Shown piece by piece: positions 17,391-26,337 of a DNA stretch of 64,000 nucleotides. The notes under the pieces were generated by a model. The model was not told where the DNA came from. It was given only the letters and a program-made list of their open reading frames with translations, and did not search any database. Source of the DNA: Candidatus Poribacteria bacterium (GTDB taxonomy: Bacteria > Poribacteria > WGA-4E > GCA-2687025); the NCBI GenBank assembly GCA_018644665.1, contig JABGQA010000058.1, positions 186,001-250,000 of the forward strand. Direction: 5' to 3'. The position numbers were made by a program, and so were the translations under genes. Each line of letters begins with the position of its first letter. Within the stretch, counting starts at the first letter, position 1.

Positions 17391-17957
17391 TTAGCGCGAG
17401 GCGCGAAGCGCGGCCCACGCGGTTGGCGCGAGATTCTCGGGAGACAGGGCCCTGGGCGCTGCCTGGATCTCGGCATCTACGAGCGCCAGGTCCAGGACGG
17501 CGTCGTCGTCTGGCTCCGGGTCGTCTTCGATCACGCCCCACCCCACGAGAAGAGCGTGGACTGCGGCCCGGACGTCCTCACGCGGCGCTTCGTCGGCGCG
17601 CATTTGCGTGACAGTGGCCTTCAGCTCTTCCCGTTGCTCCTCGGTGAGGTCGGCCAGGAAGAAGCCGAAGCGGCGGCCGTGGCGGTGGCCGAGCCGCATG
17701 CCGTCCGGCACGTCGTGACCCAACGCCGCGAGTTCCGCGCGGATCGCGTCTCGGATATCGGCTCGCGAGGCGTCGGCCTCGCGTAGCTCCTCGACTGCCG
17801 CGCGTATGCCGTCACGCTGCTCGTCGGAGAGGTCGAGTCGTGCGACCGCATCGCGCGATCGGCCGCCGAACCGGCCTGGCCGCGCGTCGGCGGCGGGCGC
17901 GACGAACAGCGTGAGGGTGAGCGCCCCGACCATCGGGGCGATGAGTTGGCGAAACAT
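17391..17957 (-). CDS. Periplasmic Spy/CpxP-like (LTXXQ-type) protein with internal repeat
   Basis: A 188-residue protein with a signal peptide (MFRQLIAPMVGALTLTLFV, cleavage near ADA). Two similar helical units follow: one beginning LDLSDEQRDGIRAAVEE and one beginning ADLTEEQREELKATVT, each continuing into an RADIRDAIRAEL-like or REDVRAAVHALL-like helix. This is the LTXXQ layout of envelope chaperones that respond to misfolding or metals. GGAGG lies 6 bases before the ATG. It is upstream of a lipoprotein with a similar helix motif, so the pair may work together in the envelope. Confidence 0.78.
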   Translation of the reverse strand: MFRQLIAPMVGALTLTLFVAPAADARPGRFGGRSRDAVARLDLSDEQRDGIRAAVEELREADASRADIRDAIRAELAALGHDVPDGMRLGHRHGRRFGFFLADLTEEQREELKATVTQMRADEAPREDVRAAVHALLVGWGVIEDDPEPDDDAVLDLALVDAEIQAAPRALSPENLAPTAWAALRASR

Positions 17958-18036
17958 CGTGTCCTCCGTTTGCTGCCGACACCCGCCTATCGCGCTGGGT
18001 GCTACCCGGCGGGGCATGCTATGGTGACGGCGATGG

Positions 18037-18130
18037 GCAAGCCGCACACGGGTCTTCCCGTGCGCGACCTTGCTTGCTGAAGGGGAGTCCGCGTGGACTG
18101 GGAGTCTGTTTCGCGGGCTCCCCTATACTT
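18037..18130. ncRNA. Structured intergenic element with two stacked hairpins, possible RNA or leader
   Basis: This lies in a 383-base gap between divergent genes. Hairpin 1 (18037-18073) has outer arms GCAAG/CTTGC and inner arms CACGGG/CCCGTG around a TCTT loop. Hairpin 2 (18081-18124) has 13-base arms AGGGGAGTCCGCG/CGCGGGCTCCCCT with one G-T pair and a small GACT-GGG-AGTC hairpin inside its loop. TATACTT follows directly. It matches no RNA family I can name. It could be a leader of either neighbour, a small RNA or a double terminator; the strand is undecided. I see no gene in the rest of the gap (17958-18340). Confidence 0.35.
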
Positions 18131-18340
18131 GCAGGTTCAGCTACTACAACGGAAGAACCCACACGCGAGTTGACGCGGTGGAAACGGTGGCATACGCGCC
18201 GTCCCGCGCCCCATTTTGACGGGCGATGCGCGTCGTGGATTAGGTCGGGCGCACGATTCTAGGGGCCGACGGCGGAGTGCCCACCGAGCAGCGCACCGAG
18301 TCTACCTGGCCGTACTGTCCTGCTCGAAAGGGGCGCCACA

Positions 18341-20236
18341 ATGACGATTCCGTCTCTCCGTGTCGAAGGGCGCGCTGTGCCACCGGCCTGGGCTCTCTGG
18401 CAACGGCGACTCATTGACGTGATGGACGAAGCCGGACTCGCGTTCCTCGACCGGTATACGAGGCCTGACGGCACGCTCATATGGCGGGAGCATTGGCCCG
18501 GCATGGACGGCTCGGACGACGCCTACGAGAGCTTCTACACCTTCCCGCTTCACTACGCGCTTGGGGGACACGAGCGGTACCGAGCACTGGCGCGCAAGCA
18601 GTGGGAGGCGATCACCTGGCAGTTCACCGAGTACGGCCAGCTACACCGTGAATTCGATGCCTACTACGATTGGATGCACCACGGCGAAAGCTACCTGTAC
18701 TTCTACTTCCTCGGGCTCTCGGAGCCGTACGACCTGCGGGACCGGCAACGCTCCGTCCGGTTCGCGCGGTTCTACACGGGGGAAGATCCCGATGCGCCGA
18801 ATTACGATCCCGAGCATCGCCTGATCCGAAGTCCAATCAATGGCAGTCGCGGCCCACGACTCGAGATGACGGCCGAGGATTGGTCCACCCATCGTTGGGT
18901 GTTGAGCCACCCGATGTTCGGCCTCCCGTACGACGACATTCCCGGCGTGCCCGGCCCGTCCGCCGATTGGAGCGACGACGCCGTGTTCGCGCGCATCCTC
19001 GACACGATGAACCAGCGCATGGCGAAGGGCGACGTCCCGCTGAATCTGGCAGCCACCTCGCTTCTCACACACGCCTTCATGGCTACGGGCGACACCACGT
19101 ACCACGATTGGGTCCTCGACTACGTAGACGCGTGGGCCGAGCGGGCCGCCGCGAACGACGGAATCCTGCCGGACAACGTCGGGCTGACGGGCCGAACCGG
19201 GGAGTACATGGACGGCAAGTGGTGGGGCGGCTACTACGGGTGGCGGTGGCCTCACGGCGGCACGATGCTGATGGAGGCCGCCACGATCGGCGCGATGAAC
19301 GCAGTCCTGCTAACGGGAGACGTGTCTCGTCTGGGCATGGCGCGGTCACAAATCGACCAATTGTGGTCTCTCCGAGAAGAGATCGACGGCGAGATTCGCG
19401 TCCCCATCAGACGAACGGACAGCGGATGGGAGGACTACCGCCCGATGTCGCCGACGCTGCCGGTCAGCCTATGGCACATGTCGGAGGACGCAGACGATGC
19501 CGAACGTGTGGACCGCTTGCCCGAGGCGGAAGCGTGGGACCGGATCAGCGACGTTCGCGGCATGGGTTGGGGGTCCGGCGCGGCATGGTATCGGTTCGTC
19601 ACGGGGCAATACGACGACTACCCCGTGGACGCCTTGTCGGCGAGCTATGCCGAAGTCGGTCGGGCGTTGGAGTCCATGCGCGACGACGCGGAGGATCCGG
19701 CCGACATCTACATCCAGCACTGGATCGCCCGAAACCCGGTGATAACGAACACCTTGGCGCAGCTCACGACTGGCGGCCCATGTCCTCTGTACCATGGCGG
19801 ACTGCTCAACTGCCGCGTCCGATACTACGACGCGGTAGAGCAACGACCCGGGTTGCCCGCCGATACCGCGGCCCTCGTTGATCGCGTCGAACGCGGTTCA
19901 TTCAGCGTGGAACTCGTGAACCTGAGCCCACAGCACCCCCGCTCGGTGATTCTGCAGGCCGGGGCGTTCGGGGAGCATGCGTTCGCTCATGCTGACATCG
20001 ATGGGCGAGACCCGATCACGGTGGACAGCAAGTGGCTCCGGGTCGATCTCGGCCCTGCCGCATCGACACGACTGCGCATCACGACGCGGCGCTTCTCCGG
20101 GACGCCAAGCTACGACACGCCGTGGCGGCGTCAGGCGGACGCTCCGCGCATCCAGCCGCGCGATCCGAACGCCGACCCAGGTAACGTCATCTTCGAGTGG
20201 GAAACCGATCATCCACGGCGGAAGCAGGACTCTTAG
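18341..20236 (+). CDS. Conserved hypothetical protein, probable six-hairpin (alpha/alpha-barrel) glycosidase-like enzyme
   Basis: A 631-residue protein without a signal peptide. Residues 1-480 alternate helical segments with aromatic-rich loops (IWREHWPGMDGSDDAYE, FDAYYDWMHHGESYLYFYFL, GEYMDGKWWGGYYGWRW), as in alpha/alpha-toroid glycoside hydrolases and lyases. The last 110 residues look like a beta-sandwich (SFSVELVNLSPQHPRSVIL). Acidic residues near DGSDDAYE are candidates for catalysis, but I cannot assign a family. AAAGGGG lies 8 bases before the ATG. It stands alone between a structured gap and a convergent DUF2007 gene. Confidence 0.72.
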   Translation: MTIPSLRVEGRAVPPAWALWQRRLIDVMDEAGLAFLDRYTRPDGTLIWREHWPGMDGSDDAYESFYTFPLHYALGGHERYRALARKQWEAITWQFTEYGQLHREFDAYYDWMHHGESYLYFYFLGLSEPYDLRDRQRSVRFARFYTGEDPDAPNYDPEHRLIRSPINGSRGPRLEMTAEDWSTHRWVLSHPMFGLPYDDIPGVPGPSADWSDDAVFARILDTMNQRMAKGDVPLNLAATSLLTHAFMATGDTTYHDWVLDYVDAWAERAAANDGILPDNVGLTGRTGEYMDGKWWGGYYGWRWPHGGTMLMEAATIGAMNAVLLTGDVSRLGMARSQIDQLWSLREEIDGEIRVPIRRTDSGWEDYRPMSPTLPVSLWHMSEDADDAERVDRLPEAEAWDRISDVRGMGWGSGAAWYRFVTGQYDDYPVDALSASYAEVGRALESMRDDAEDPADIYIQHWIARNPVITNTLAQLTTGGPCPLYHGGLLNCRVRYYDAVEQRPGLPADTAALVDRVERGSFSVELVNLSPQHPRSVILQAGAFGEHAFAHADIDGRDPITVDSKWLRVDLGPAASTRLRITTRRFSGTPSYDTPWRRQADAPRIQPRDPNADPGNVIFEWETDHPRRKQDS

Positions 20237-20334
20237 GCGCCAACGCCACGGCGAGCGCGCTACGGAGCCGCCGCCGCTCTGTGGATCTGGTTGCGATGGA
20301 GCGCGAGTCGATGTGGGTGGTGGCCGTGGTGAAG

Positions 20335-20355
20335 TAGGCGGCGTGGCGCCGCCTA
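20335..20355. terminator. Perfect 9-bp hairpin between convergent genes
   Basis: TAGGCGGCG and CGCCGCCTA are separated by TGG, about 100 bases after the glycosidase-like gene and 60 bases before the end of the DUF2007 gene. No T-tract is present. Probably a shared terminator. Confidence 0.5.
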
Positions 20356-20414
20356 TGCCACATCGCTGGCTGCGACGTGACGGCATGGATGGCACGTGTC
20401 ACGCCTCGCCGTGC

Positions 20415-20855
20415 CTACCGCCCCTTCCACCGGGACCCGCACCCTCGACACCGGCGCCCGCGGCGCAAAAGCGGGATCGGCACCCCCAGCACCATCCACG
20501 AAGCGTACACGAGCCTGCGATGGCGCCAATGCTGCTCGATGTCGGGTGAACCGCAGTCCGGGCAGGCGTCGGCGGTATCGTCGGTGGGGGCGTCCGTGTC
20601 CGGCTCTTCGGCGGGAACCTCAGCGTCAAGGAGTTCTACCGCACGCGTCGCGTGTTCGTCTGACACCTGCAGCTTCACCCCGCCGACGGCGTTGGACCAC
20701 GTCCAGTTCATGGTCACGAGGTTCTCGTCGGTCAGGAACGCGGGGATCCCGGCGTCCTCCAGCCTCGTCAGCGCAACGCGCGCTTCCAGCGCCTGTGTGT
20801 AGGAGGCCACGGTCACGAGCGCACGGACCGCCGCATGTTCGTCGGTTTTGGACAC
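20415..20855 (-). CDS. DUF2007-family protein with C-terminal zinc ribbon
   Basis: A 146-residue protein. Residues 12-78 form the DUF2007 domain (LVTVASYTQALEARVALTRL, GIPAFLTDENLV, NAVGGVKLQVSDEHA). An acidic linker leads to CPDCGSPDIE, a hydrophobic stretch (YASWMVLGVPIPLL) and RCRGCGSRWKGR, which together make a split zinc ribbon. The family is called a putative signal transducer, but its role is unproven. I chose the GTG start because GGAGG lies exactly 6 bases upstream and the conserved domain begins soon after; the frame is open 67 codons further, but no start there has a ribosome site. Confidence 0.85.
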   Translation of the reverse strand: MSKTDEHAAVRALVTVASYTQALEARVALTRLEDAGIPAFLTDENLVTMNWTWSNAVGGVKLQVSDEHATRAVELLDAEVPAEEPDTDAPTDDTADACPDCGSPDIEQHWRHRRLVYASWMVLGVPIPLLRRGRRCRGCGSRWKGR

Positions 20856-21087
20856 CGCCTGCCTCCGGCGCAACTCTGAGGGAAGGGGCGTGCTCCCTAC
20901 GTAACTGCCATAGTAGCCCATAAATGCGTTCGCTGCGCCGCGCGGGACCATAGCGATCGCTTCGGAGTACGCGCTGTGGTGGGAGACAGGCGCGATCGTG
21001 GCCCTAGGAAGGTACGGGCCACATATTCCGCAGCACGCGGAGCCACTTGCAGTCAACGCCGGAGAGCCGCCTAGTCGCCTAGGGCTG

Positions 21088-21204
21088 TCACGACATCAGC
21101 GAGCGGAGGATGAGGATCGTCACGGCGAAGACGCCCACGCCGAGGGCATATCGCAACTCGGACAGGTGCCGTACTAGCGCGCCACGTAGGGAATCTGTTC
21201 GCAT
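21088..21204 (-). CDS. Small single-pass membrane protein (38 aa), tentative
   Basis: A 38-residue peptide with a basic amphipathic N-terminus (MRTDSLRGALVRHLSELR) and one hydrophobic helix (YALGVGVFAVTILILRSLM). Its layout is like that of the small membrane proteins near 14.2-14.7 kb. The ribosome site is weak (GAGAA about 8 bases upstream). It lies in the 508-base space between the DUF2007 gene and the efflux-adaptor gene; the rest of that space shows no gene. Confidence 0.35.
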   Translation of the reverse strand: MRTDSLRGALVRHLSELRYALGVGVFAVTILILRSLMS

Positions 21205-21363
21205 GCTGGGGTTCTCACGGAATGCGCGGCTGATAAGGTTCCGCGCTACGTTATGAGAATAGCAGTGGGTATGGCGCGTGTATATCGGGCGTAAAGCCCA
21301 TTTTCCGCGGTCGCCAGTGGGGGATTCCCCCACACTTCACAGGCGTCGCACGCAACGCGCGCC

Positions 21364-22794
21364 TCAAGGGAATTCGACGTGCACGACGGAACCTGCCGGG
21401 ACGACGTCCCATGCGTCGTCGGGCAGTCGGATCGTGACGAGGTACGCGAACGCGTCGATCTCGCTGGCCTCGACCTTGCCCACTTCGCCGGAAAGAACCG
21501 TGTCCGCCCCGGACAACTCCACGCGGACGGTTGCGCCAAGCACGATGCTCCCAAGCTGCGCCGCATCGACGGCCACGCGCGCCACGAGACTGTCTGTCGT
21601 CACGAGCGTCAGGAAGGCGGGGTCCGCGACGACCGCGCTCCTGCCAGACCGCACGAGTTCTCCCGCCGAGACGCTGAGCGCGGAGACCACCCCGTCGGCC
21701 GGGGCCTCGATACGCAGCCATTCGACCTGCTGCTCTGCGAGTCGCAACGCGCCCTGCGCGGCTTCGACGGCCGCGTCTGCGGCTGCGATGGTGTAGCGGC
21801 TCTGCTCGGCGCTCAGTTCCACCGCCGCACGCGTCGCCGCCAATCGTACGCCGGCCTTCGCCATTTCGAGCTCGGCCTCGGCCTCTCTCGCCGCGCGCGC
21901 CTCCGTAAGTGCTTCCAGCGCCTCGAGTGTGTGGGCGAGAGTGTCCTGCACGATGGCGTTCATCCGCCGTGCCGTAGCGATTTCCTCGCCCGCGGCCTTG
22001 ACGTCCTCGTCGCGCGCCTCGAGGTCGTTCTGGTGTTCCTCGCTCTCGGTCGTTGCCGTGGCGTGCGCCAACTGCGCTTCCTCCACGGCGCTGGCGGAGG
22101 CGAAGTTCTTCGCCAGTAGTTCCTCCATACGTTCGCGCTCGCGCTCGGTCTTCCCGAGACTGATCGCGACCGATCCGGCTCGCGCGAGCGTCGCCTCGCG
22201 TTGCAGTTCGGCCTGCTTGAGTTGGTTCAGCGCGCGATCAAGGTCGGCCTTTCCACGTTCCACGTCGGACAGGACGTGACCCATGTTTTGGCGGTCGCTG
22301 TAGATCGAGCGGACGGTCTCGTGGCGCGCGAACTCGCGATCGGCTGCGGCGGCCTGGTGGTCCAGGTCCCATTCACTCACCGATGTGACGCTCTCCAGGG
22401 CGGAGAGCTTCGCGGCCGTGTCTGCGACGGCCGCTAGCGCCTGAGCTTGCGCCAGGTCGGCCCGCGCCTGATCCGCGAGGTGCACGAGGTCCGCGTTGCT
22501 CAACTGAGCCAGCAGGTCGCCAGCGCGAACTACGTCGCCATCAGCAACGGAGAGTCGTTCAACCGTTCCATCGACCTGTGGGCGAACCCGCACGGCCGTC
22601 GCTGCCTGGACCACGCCCGAAATCCGTAGTGGACTCGGGGTTGGCGTGTCGTCAGACGACGGGCTCGCGGAGGCTGACGTCACCAAGGAGGCGGTGTACG
22701 CCGACGGCGGGCCGGCGGCGTCGCCACACCCACTACCAAACGCGACAAAGAGTGCCAGGAGCGGCAACGATAGGAAAGGCGACCGGACGCGCAT
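21364..22794 (-). CDS. HlyD/RND-type periplasmic adaptor (membrane fusion protein)
   Basis: A 476-residue adaptor. The signal sequence ends FVAFGSGCG, an imperfect lipobox, so it may be a lipoprotein. A biotinyl-lipoyl half-motif (VRPQVDGTVERLSVADGDVV) is followed by a very long alpha-helical coiled coil of about 270 residues rich in Ala, Glu and Arg, the second half-motif (RIEAPADGVVSALSVSAGEL) and a C-terminal beta-barrel region. Such proteins bridge an inner-membrane pump or ABC transporter to an outer-membrane channel. GGAGG lies 5-6 bases before the ATG. No pump or TolC gene is adjacent, so its partner is unknown. The hairpin is longer than in typical AcrA-like proteins. Confidence 0.86.
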   Translation of the reverse strand: MRVRSPFLSLPLLALFVAFGSGCGDAAGPPSAYTASLVTSASASPSSDDTPTPSPLRISGVVQAATAVRVRPQVDGTVERLSVADGDVVRAGDLLAQLSNADLVHLADQARADLAQAQALAAVADTAAKLSALESVTSVSEWDLDHQAAAADREFARHETVRSIYSDRQNMGHVLSDVERGKADLDRALNQLKQAELQREATLARAGSVAISLGKTERERERMEELLAKNFASASAVEEAQLAHATATTESEEHQNDLEARDEDVKAAGEEIATARRMNAIVQDTLAHTLEALEALTEARAAREAEAELEMAKAGVRLAATRAAVELSAEQSRYTIAAADAAVEAAQGALRLAEQQVEWLRIEAPADGVVSALSVSAGELVRSGRSAVVADPAFLTLVTTDSLVARVAVDAAQLGSIVLGATVRVELSGADTVLSGEVGKVEASEIDAFAYLVTIRLPDDAWDVVPAGSVVHVEFP

Positions 22795-22889
22795 AGGGCC
22801 TCCGCACGAGACGCCCGATGAAGGGCGCGCAGCCACGACGGCCACGCCCCATGAGCGTATCCCGACCCGCCCGTCAGCACAACGCGCCG

Positions 22890-23981
22890 TCAGTCGTCCA
22901 TGGCCGCGAGGCGCTCGCGCGCGACGCGCCCAATCCACAGCGTGCCGAAGTGTTCGGCGAGATGCTGGAACTGCCGCCGCGCCTCGTCGGTCTCCCCCTC
23001 CGCGCGTAGGCGATCCGCTTCATAGAAGGCGTCCGCGCCCGTCGTCATTCCTTCTGCGGACAGAGCCGCGGCTGCTTCCCGGGATGGCACGTCGATGTGC
23101 CGCAGGCGGCCCACCCCTGGTGGCGCCGGATCGGTGAGAATCCCGTACGCGGAAGGGACACGCTCCCCGAACAGCCGGGCGCGGAAGTCGGTCACTGTGC
23201 CGCCGAGCGCATCGCCCGCCTCGCGCCCTCCCGACAGGTCGATGTCGGCCGTAACGATGGCGTCCGGTTCGCCCCCGCCGTCCGCCAGAATCTCGCCCTG
23301 CGGGCCGATGACCATGCTGCCGCCGCCTCGGAACGCCACGACGAGATAGATGAAGTTGTCGGCGGCGCGCGTCCGGAACGCCGCGAGACTCGCGTCGCCC
23401 TTCGCCATGGACGCCCCGCCCATCGTGAGGTGGAACACGATGTCCGCGCCTCCGAGCGCCAGCGCGCGCGTTGTTTCCGGGAACACCATGTCGTAGCAGA
23501 TGCACATCCCCACCGAGCCGATGCCCTCTACATCGAAGACGGGGAAGCGATCACCGCGCGTGCGCGCTTGCTCGCCGACGGGCAGTTGCACCTTGAGGTA
23601 GCGGCCCGCTTCCTCGCCGTCTCGGCCGAGGAGGATGGCGGTGTTGTACACGTCGTCGCCGTCAGAGCAGTCGTTGCAGCAGATGATCGCCATGTTGCGT
23701 CGAGCCGCGACCTCGCCTAGGCGCGCGAGCATCTCCGCTTCGGCGGGCCGCAGAAGCGCCGCGACATCGTCCCAATGGCCCGACTCCCATTCGAGGACGC
23801 CTAGCGTGTCCTCCGGGAGCGCGACTATGTCGCAGCCCATGTCCGCCGCCCGCTCTGCCAGCGCAACCAACTCGTCTAGGTTCTCGCGCACTGCGGGCAA
23901 GGCGGCCTCAGGGCCGCCGATCTTGTAGGAGATGGTCCGCCGCTTCGTCTGGATCGCCGCGACCCGAATCGTCTTCGACAC
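22890..23981 (-). CDS. Nitrilase-superfamily carbon-nitrogen hydrolase
   Basis: A 363-residue hydrolase with the full catalytic triad: Glu57 in ALPEDT, Lys130 in YLKVQLP and Cys162 in CICYDMVFPE. It should cleave an amide or nitrile C-N bond; the substrate is not predictable. After the catalytic domain (residues 1-275) an extra C-terminal region of about 85 residues contains a TPR-like helix pair (AFYEADRLRAEGETDEARRQ). It starts at GTG, with GGGAGGA 6-8 bases upstream. It is cytoplasmic. It lies between the adaptor and a DUF6785-like membrane protein on the same strand; the 153-base gap to the latter makes co-transcription uncertain. Confidence 0.9.
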   Translation of the reverse strand: MSKTIRVAAIQTKRRTISYKIGGPEAALPAVRENLDELVALAERAADMGCDIVALPEDTLGVLEWESGHWDDVAALLRPAEAEMLARLGEVAARRNMAIICCNDCSDGDDVYNTAILLGRDGEEAGRYLKVQLPVGEQARTRGDRFPVFDVEGIGSVGMCICYDMVFPETTRALALGGADIVFHLTMGGASMAKGDASLAAFRTRAADNFIYLVVAFRGGGSMVIGPQGEILADGGGEPDAIVTADIDLSGGREAGDALGGTVTDFRARLFGERVPSAYGILTDPAPPGVGRLRHIDVPSREAAAALSAEGMTTGADAFYEADRLRAEGETDEARRQFQHLAEHFGTLWIGRVARERLAAMDD

Positions 23982-24134
23982 GTGGTTCCTCCCGCGCGCC
24001 TCGCGTTACGCGCCTGCGGCGTAAGGTAGGGGACGCCAGCGCGGGTGACAACCCACACCGCGGCGGAAGCTTGAATTCGCCGATGATGCAGGCGCGCCTC
24101 GGCCCGGAGTGGCCCAAGCGACGCCGTCCCGAGG

Positions 24135-26066
24135 TCAGATCCAGCTATACACGGTCGTCCGGGTGACGAGGCTGAGGAGCGGCCAGAACCCGGCCATCAG
24201 CGCCTCTCCCGCGGCGAGACCAATGAAGAACGGCATCGCGCGGCGATATGCGCGGAAGCCCACGAACCGCAGCAGGATCGCCTTGATGACGATCGCGATC
24301 AGCAGCGGGAACCACAGGTTGTCCGTCGTCCCCGGGGCGATGCCGATCACGTAACCGGCCGGGTGCAGCGGGCACCAGAAGTAGCGCGCCCTCATCGCGA
24401 AGATACCGATACTCGCGATGAAACTCGCAGCGAGCGCGCCCATCCCGAACCAATTCGTCGGCCGTGGCAATTGCAGCCATCCCGCCAGGAAGTTGAACGT
24501 GTCGTTCCCTCCGCCGTGAATCTGCTCGGCCACGCTCGGGACGCCCTCGCGGTAGATCAGCATTGGGTAGATGATGAGACTGCCGACGATGCCGACAATG
24601 CCCGCGATGAACAGCGCGAGCAGCATCGACCCCGGCCGAATCCGCGCCTGATCGGCGAGCTTCATCGCCTCCATCTGGTGCGGCATGGGGTGCGTGCGGA
24701 ACGACGCGTAGGAAGCGCCGCTTAGCCAGTTCAGCATCGACAACACCGTCAGGTTCCCCTGCCCGAGGGACCGCGTGCCGAACGCAGAGACAATCAAGTG
24801 CTGCGGCGTGGCGTAGCCGATCGCGTGGATGGGCGGCCCCAACTCCGTGCGCATCCGCGTGAGGCCAACGACCACGCCAAGATACGTGACGATGTACGCC
24901 GCGAAACCCCAGAACGTCATGCCGGCGCGCAGGCAAATCAGAAGCAGGCACAGGACACACACCGTGAGCATCGTCGCCGCGGCGCGATGGCCCTGGCCGC
25001 TGGAGAGCCCTACCCGCGAAGGCGTGAGCGTCAGCGCGACGCGCTTGAAGTGGCTGCGGCCGGTCCACAAGGAGACCATGAGCAACGCCAGCAGCGCGCC
25101 GGCTCCCTGCTCGCCCAGGAATGGGTACCCGGGCGCCAGGCGAACGCCCATGGCGCTGCCCGCGATGTACTGACACTTCTGGAACACGTAGAACACCACC
25201 ACCGAGAACGAGATGTCCAGGGGCAACAGGTACCCCACCCCGATAAGGAACGGGTGCAGCCGCAGAGGCACGTACCCCATTGCGCTCCACGGCCGCTCGG
25301 TGAAGTGCTGGTTGAGCGTGTTCGTCTTGATGGGAATCAGGGGCAGCGTGGGGTAGAAGTACTGGATGCCGTTCCACAGGTTGATCCCGAAGGCGATCAG
25401 GAAGCCGACCCAGAACACGCGGTCGCGGAACAGCCGCGCGGGGTGCGTCGCCAGTTCATAGGGCAGCCGTATGAGCGGATAGGCCAGCCGTTCGCGCGAC
25501 ACCCACTGCTCGCGGAACAGCGTCGTCAGGCACAGGAACGACACCATCAGCAGCAACACGACGCACGACCACCAGAACAACGGCGTCGCCCACGCCTGCC
25601 AGTAGCCACCACCAAAGAACGACGTCTCTCCTTCGTAGAACGCCTCGACGGCTCCGGGGTCGGACACGACCAGCCACCGCGGCAGGTAGCTGAACAGCAG
25701 CGCCTCCCAGTCGTTCTCCGTGGACGCGTACCGGAACGCGTGCGGAAGCAGACCCATTAAGCGCGGCATGAAGTCGTGGCCCGCGAAGGCGCTGCCGGTG
25801 GCGAGCATGCTGTACACGGTGATGAGTTCGGCGGGGCGCAGGGCGCGCCGAGGCATTGCTTGCCGGGCCAACGTGTTCACCCACGTTAGCATCAGGAGGG
25901 CGAACGCGACGTTGATCGGCACGGCGATGATGGTGAGGTGGGCGTTGTGCCAGATCATCTCGCACAGGCCGAGCCAGTAGCTGTTCGCCAGCAGCAGTAC
26001 CGACGCGACAACTACCGCCCGCGCGGACAGGCGCTCGTTGGGGACGCGGCGCGGAGATGTGTGCAT
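24135..26066 (-). CDS. DUF6785/DUF6784-type polytopic membrane protein (OPT-transporter-like)
   Basis: A 643-residue inner-membrane protein with about 13-14 hydrophobic segments spread over its whole length and loops such as REQWVSRERLAYPLIRLPYE and YWQAWATPLFWW. The layout and these phrases match the uncharacterised DUF6785/DUF6784 proteins common in Poribacteria and Planctomycetes, which resemble oligopeptide (OPT) transporters. Transport of a small organic solute is a guess from that resemblance. It is divergent from the cysteine hydrolase gene across a 271-base gap in which I see no gene. Confidence 0.75.
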   Translation of the reverse strand: MHTSPRRVPNERLSARAVVVASVLLLANSYWLGLCEMIWHNAHLTIIAVPINVAFALLMLTWVNTLARQAMPRRALRPAELITVYSMLATGSAFAGHDFMPRLMGLLPHAFRYASTENDWEALLFSYLPRWLVVSDPGAVEAFYEGETSFFGGGYWQAWATPLFWWSCVVLLLMVSFLCLTTLFREQWVSRERLAYPLIRLPYELATHPARLFRDRVFWVGFLIAFGINLWNGIQYFYPTLPLIPIKTNTLNQHFTERPWSAMGYVPLRLHPFLIGVGYLLPLDISFSVVVFYVFQKCQYIAGSAMGVRLAPGYPFLGEQGAGALLALLMVSLWTGRSHFKRVALTLTPSRVGLSSGQGHRAAATMLTVCVLCLLLICLRAGMTFWGFAAYIVTYLGVVVGLTRMRTELGPPIHAIGYATPQHLIVSAFGTRSLGQGNLTVLSMLNWLSGASYASFRTHPMPHQMEAMKLADQARIRPGSMLLALFIAGIVGIVGSLIIYPMLIYREGVPSVAEQIHGGGNDTFNFLAGWLQLPRPTNWFGMGALAASFIASIGIFAMRARYFWCPLHPAGYVIGIAPGTTDNLWFPLLIAIVIKAILLRFVGFRAYRRAMPFFIGLAAGEALMAGFWPLLSLVTRTTVYSWI

Positions 26067-26337
26067 CGCGGGCCCTGCGAGCGTTGTGGCTAACCGTGGC
26101 GGGTCACAGACGTGCGGACGCGAACACCTGGCGCGGGCGGTCGCCCTCCCTCCTGACTAGACATTAGTAGACGGGCGGGCGGCTGGCAACGCCCGTGTCC
26201 GAACCGAATCCGCCGCCGCCTTCTCGACGCCAGCCGGCTGAGGTACCGTCTCCGCGACTTACCCGGGTCTTGGGCTCTCCTGGCGTCGGAGAACGCGGCT
26301 CCACACCGTCCGCCGCCAATGCAGGAGCGATGCGAAC

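Noticed and set aside
24006..24024. TTACGC/GCGTAA inverted repeat between the DUF6785-like and nitrilase genes
   Set aside because: Only 6 bp with a 7-base loop; too weak to call a terminator or operator.
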